A DNA stretch of 7,222 nucleotides from Gammaproteobacteria bacterium (lineage in GTDB: Bacteria > Pseudomonadota > Gammaproteobacteria > SZUA-21). Shown here one piece after another: positions 6,060 through 7,222 of this stretch (position 1 is its first letter; each line of letters opens with the position of its first letter). Position numbers and translations under genes: made by a program. The notes beneath the pieces were generated by a model. The model saw nothing but the letters and a program-made list of their open reading frames with translations, made no database searches and was not told where the DNA came from. Location of the stretch: assembly GCA_027021095.1 (NCBI GenBank), contig JALUUZ010000505.1, forward strand, positions 1 to 7,222. Direction: 5' to 3'.

Positions 6060-6177
6060 TTTTTTACCGTGGCCGCCTGAGACGGATTACCGGAGCCAGT
6101 CGGTTGACTTGGTGTAGGGAATTGTCGTCTGCTGGTGTTTCGTGGCGGGCTGAGCCGATTATTCAATAGGGGTAAAT
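6060..6177 (+). promoter_or_regulatory. Structured thiC leader, possible degenerate or variant TPP-type element
   Basis: Genes for ThiC in gammaproteobacteria usually follow a TPP riboswitch. This leader has CTGAGA (6077-6082) and GTAGGGAA (6114-6121), which match two conserved THI-box blocks in order and at about the normal distance, with an ACC (6090-6092) where ACCC is expected. It lacks the 5' GGGG block and GAACCTGATC, so it is not a canonical TPP aptamer. The segment GCCAG-GACTTGG (6097-6112 region) can form a small stem where P4 would be. The T-rich 5' end, TTTTTTAC (6060-6067), can pair with GTAGGGAA using three G-U pairs. The ribosome binding site is AGGGG (6168-6172). Confidence 0.3.

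Positions 6178-7222
<1,045 letters not shown>

Larger units (their letters stand above)
5628..6177. other. 550-base divergent intergenic region between pcm-like operon and thiC
   Basis: No supported gene lies here. It holds an imperfect stem-loop (5651-5702), a 25-base inverted repeat (5722-5746), a 10-base palindrome TCGAATTCGA (5907-5916), a pseudoknot-like set of complementary segments (5930-5993), the thiC promoter (6027-6056) and the thiC leader (about 6063-6177). A weak minus-strand promoter for the pcm-like operon may lie at 5772-5800 (ATGACA, 17 bases, TATACG). Between 5830 and 5900 I see nothing distinctive. Confidence 0.8.

Noticed and set aside
6077..6121. Canonical TPP riboswitch call for the thiC leader
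   Set aside because: Only CTGAGA and GTAGGGAA fit. GAACCTGATC and the 5' GGGG block are absent, so I annotate it only as a possible degenerate or variant element.

Overview
The window looks like chromosomal DNA from a gammaproteobacterium. Coding density is high, the composition is moderately GC-rich, and the neighbours are ordinary housekeeping and stress genes. A TolC-family gene beside thiC resembles the arrangement I recall from Pseudomonas (opmH next to thiC), but I cannot name a genus from sequence alone. I see no rRNA, tRNA, insertion sequence, CRISPR array or phage genes.

Layout. (1) Positions 36-2386, minus strand: a two-gene signalling unit. It encodes a response regulator whose output is a long TPR domain, then a soluble histidine kinase whose start codon overlaps the regulator's stop codon in an ATGA. 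(2) Positions 2387-2570: a divergent intergenic region with two perfect palindromes and a candidate promoter for the signalling unit. (3) Positions 2571-3020, plus strand: a small heat-shock protein (Hsp20) with a very strong ribosome binding site. (4) Positions 3056-5627, minus strand: a tight three-gene run, in transcription order a PIMT-like methyltransferase, a TolC-family outer-membrane protein and a hemerythrin-domain protein, with gaps of 28 and 15 bases. (5) Positions 5628-6177: a 550-base intergenic region rich in inverted repeats, with a good sigma-70 promoter for the next gene. (6) Position 6178 to the window end, plus strand: the N-terminal 348 residues of ThiC, the thiamine pyrimidine synthase, cut by the window edge.

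How the genes may work together. The kinase and TPR regulator are probably a partner pair acting through protein contacts rather than DNA binding. The hsp20, hemerythrin and PIMT-like genes suggest stress or protein-damage themes, but no single pathway is demonstrated. The most unusual material is non-coding. The thiC leader has fragments resembling the THI-box (CTGAGA, GTAGGGAA) but lacks the canonical TPP aptamer core, and it contains two mutually exclusive pairings, one of which covers the ribosome-binding region. Further upstream lie a pseudoknot-like arrangement and two inverted repeats that no gene explains.
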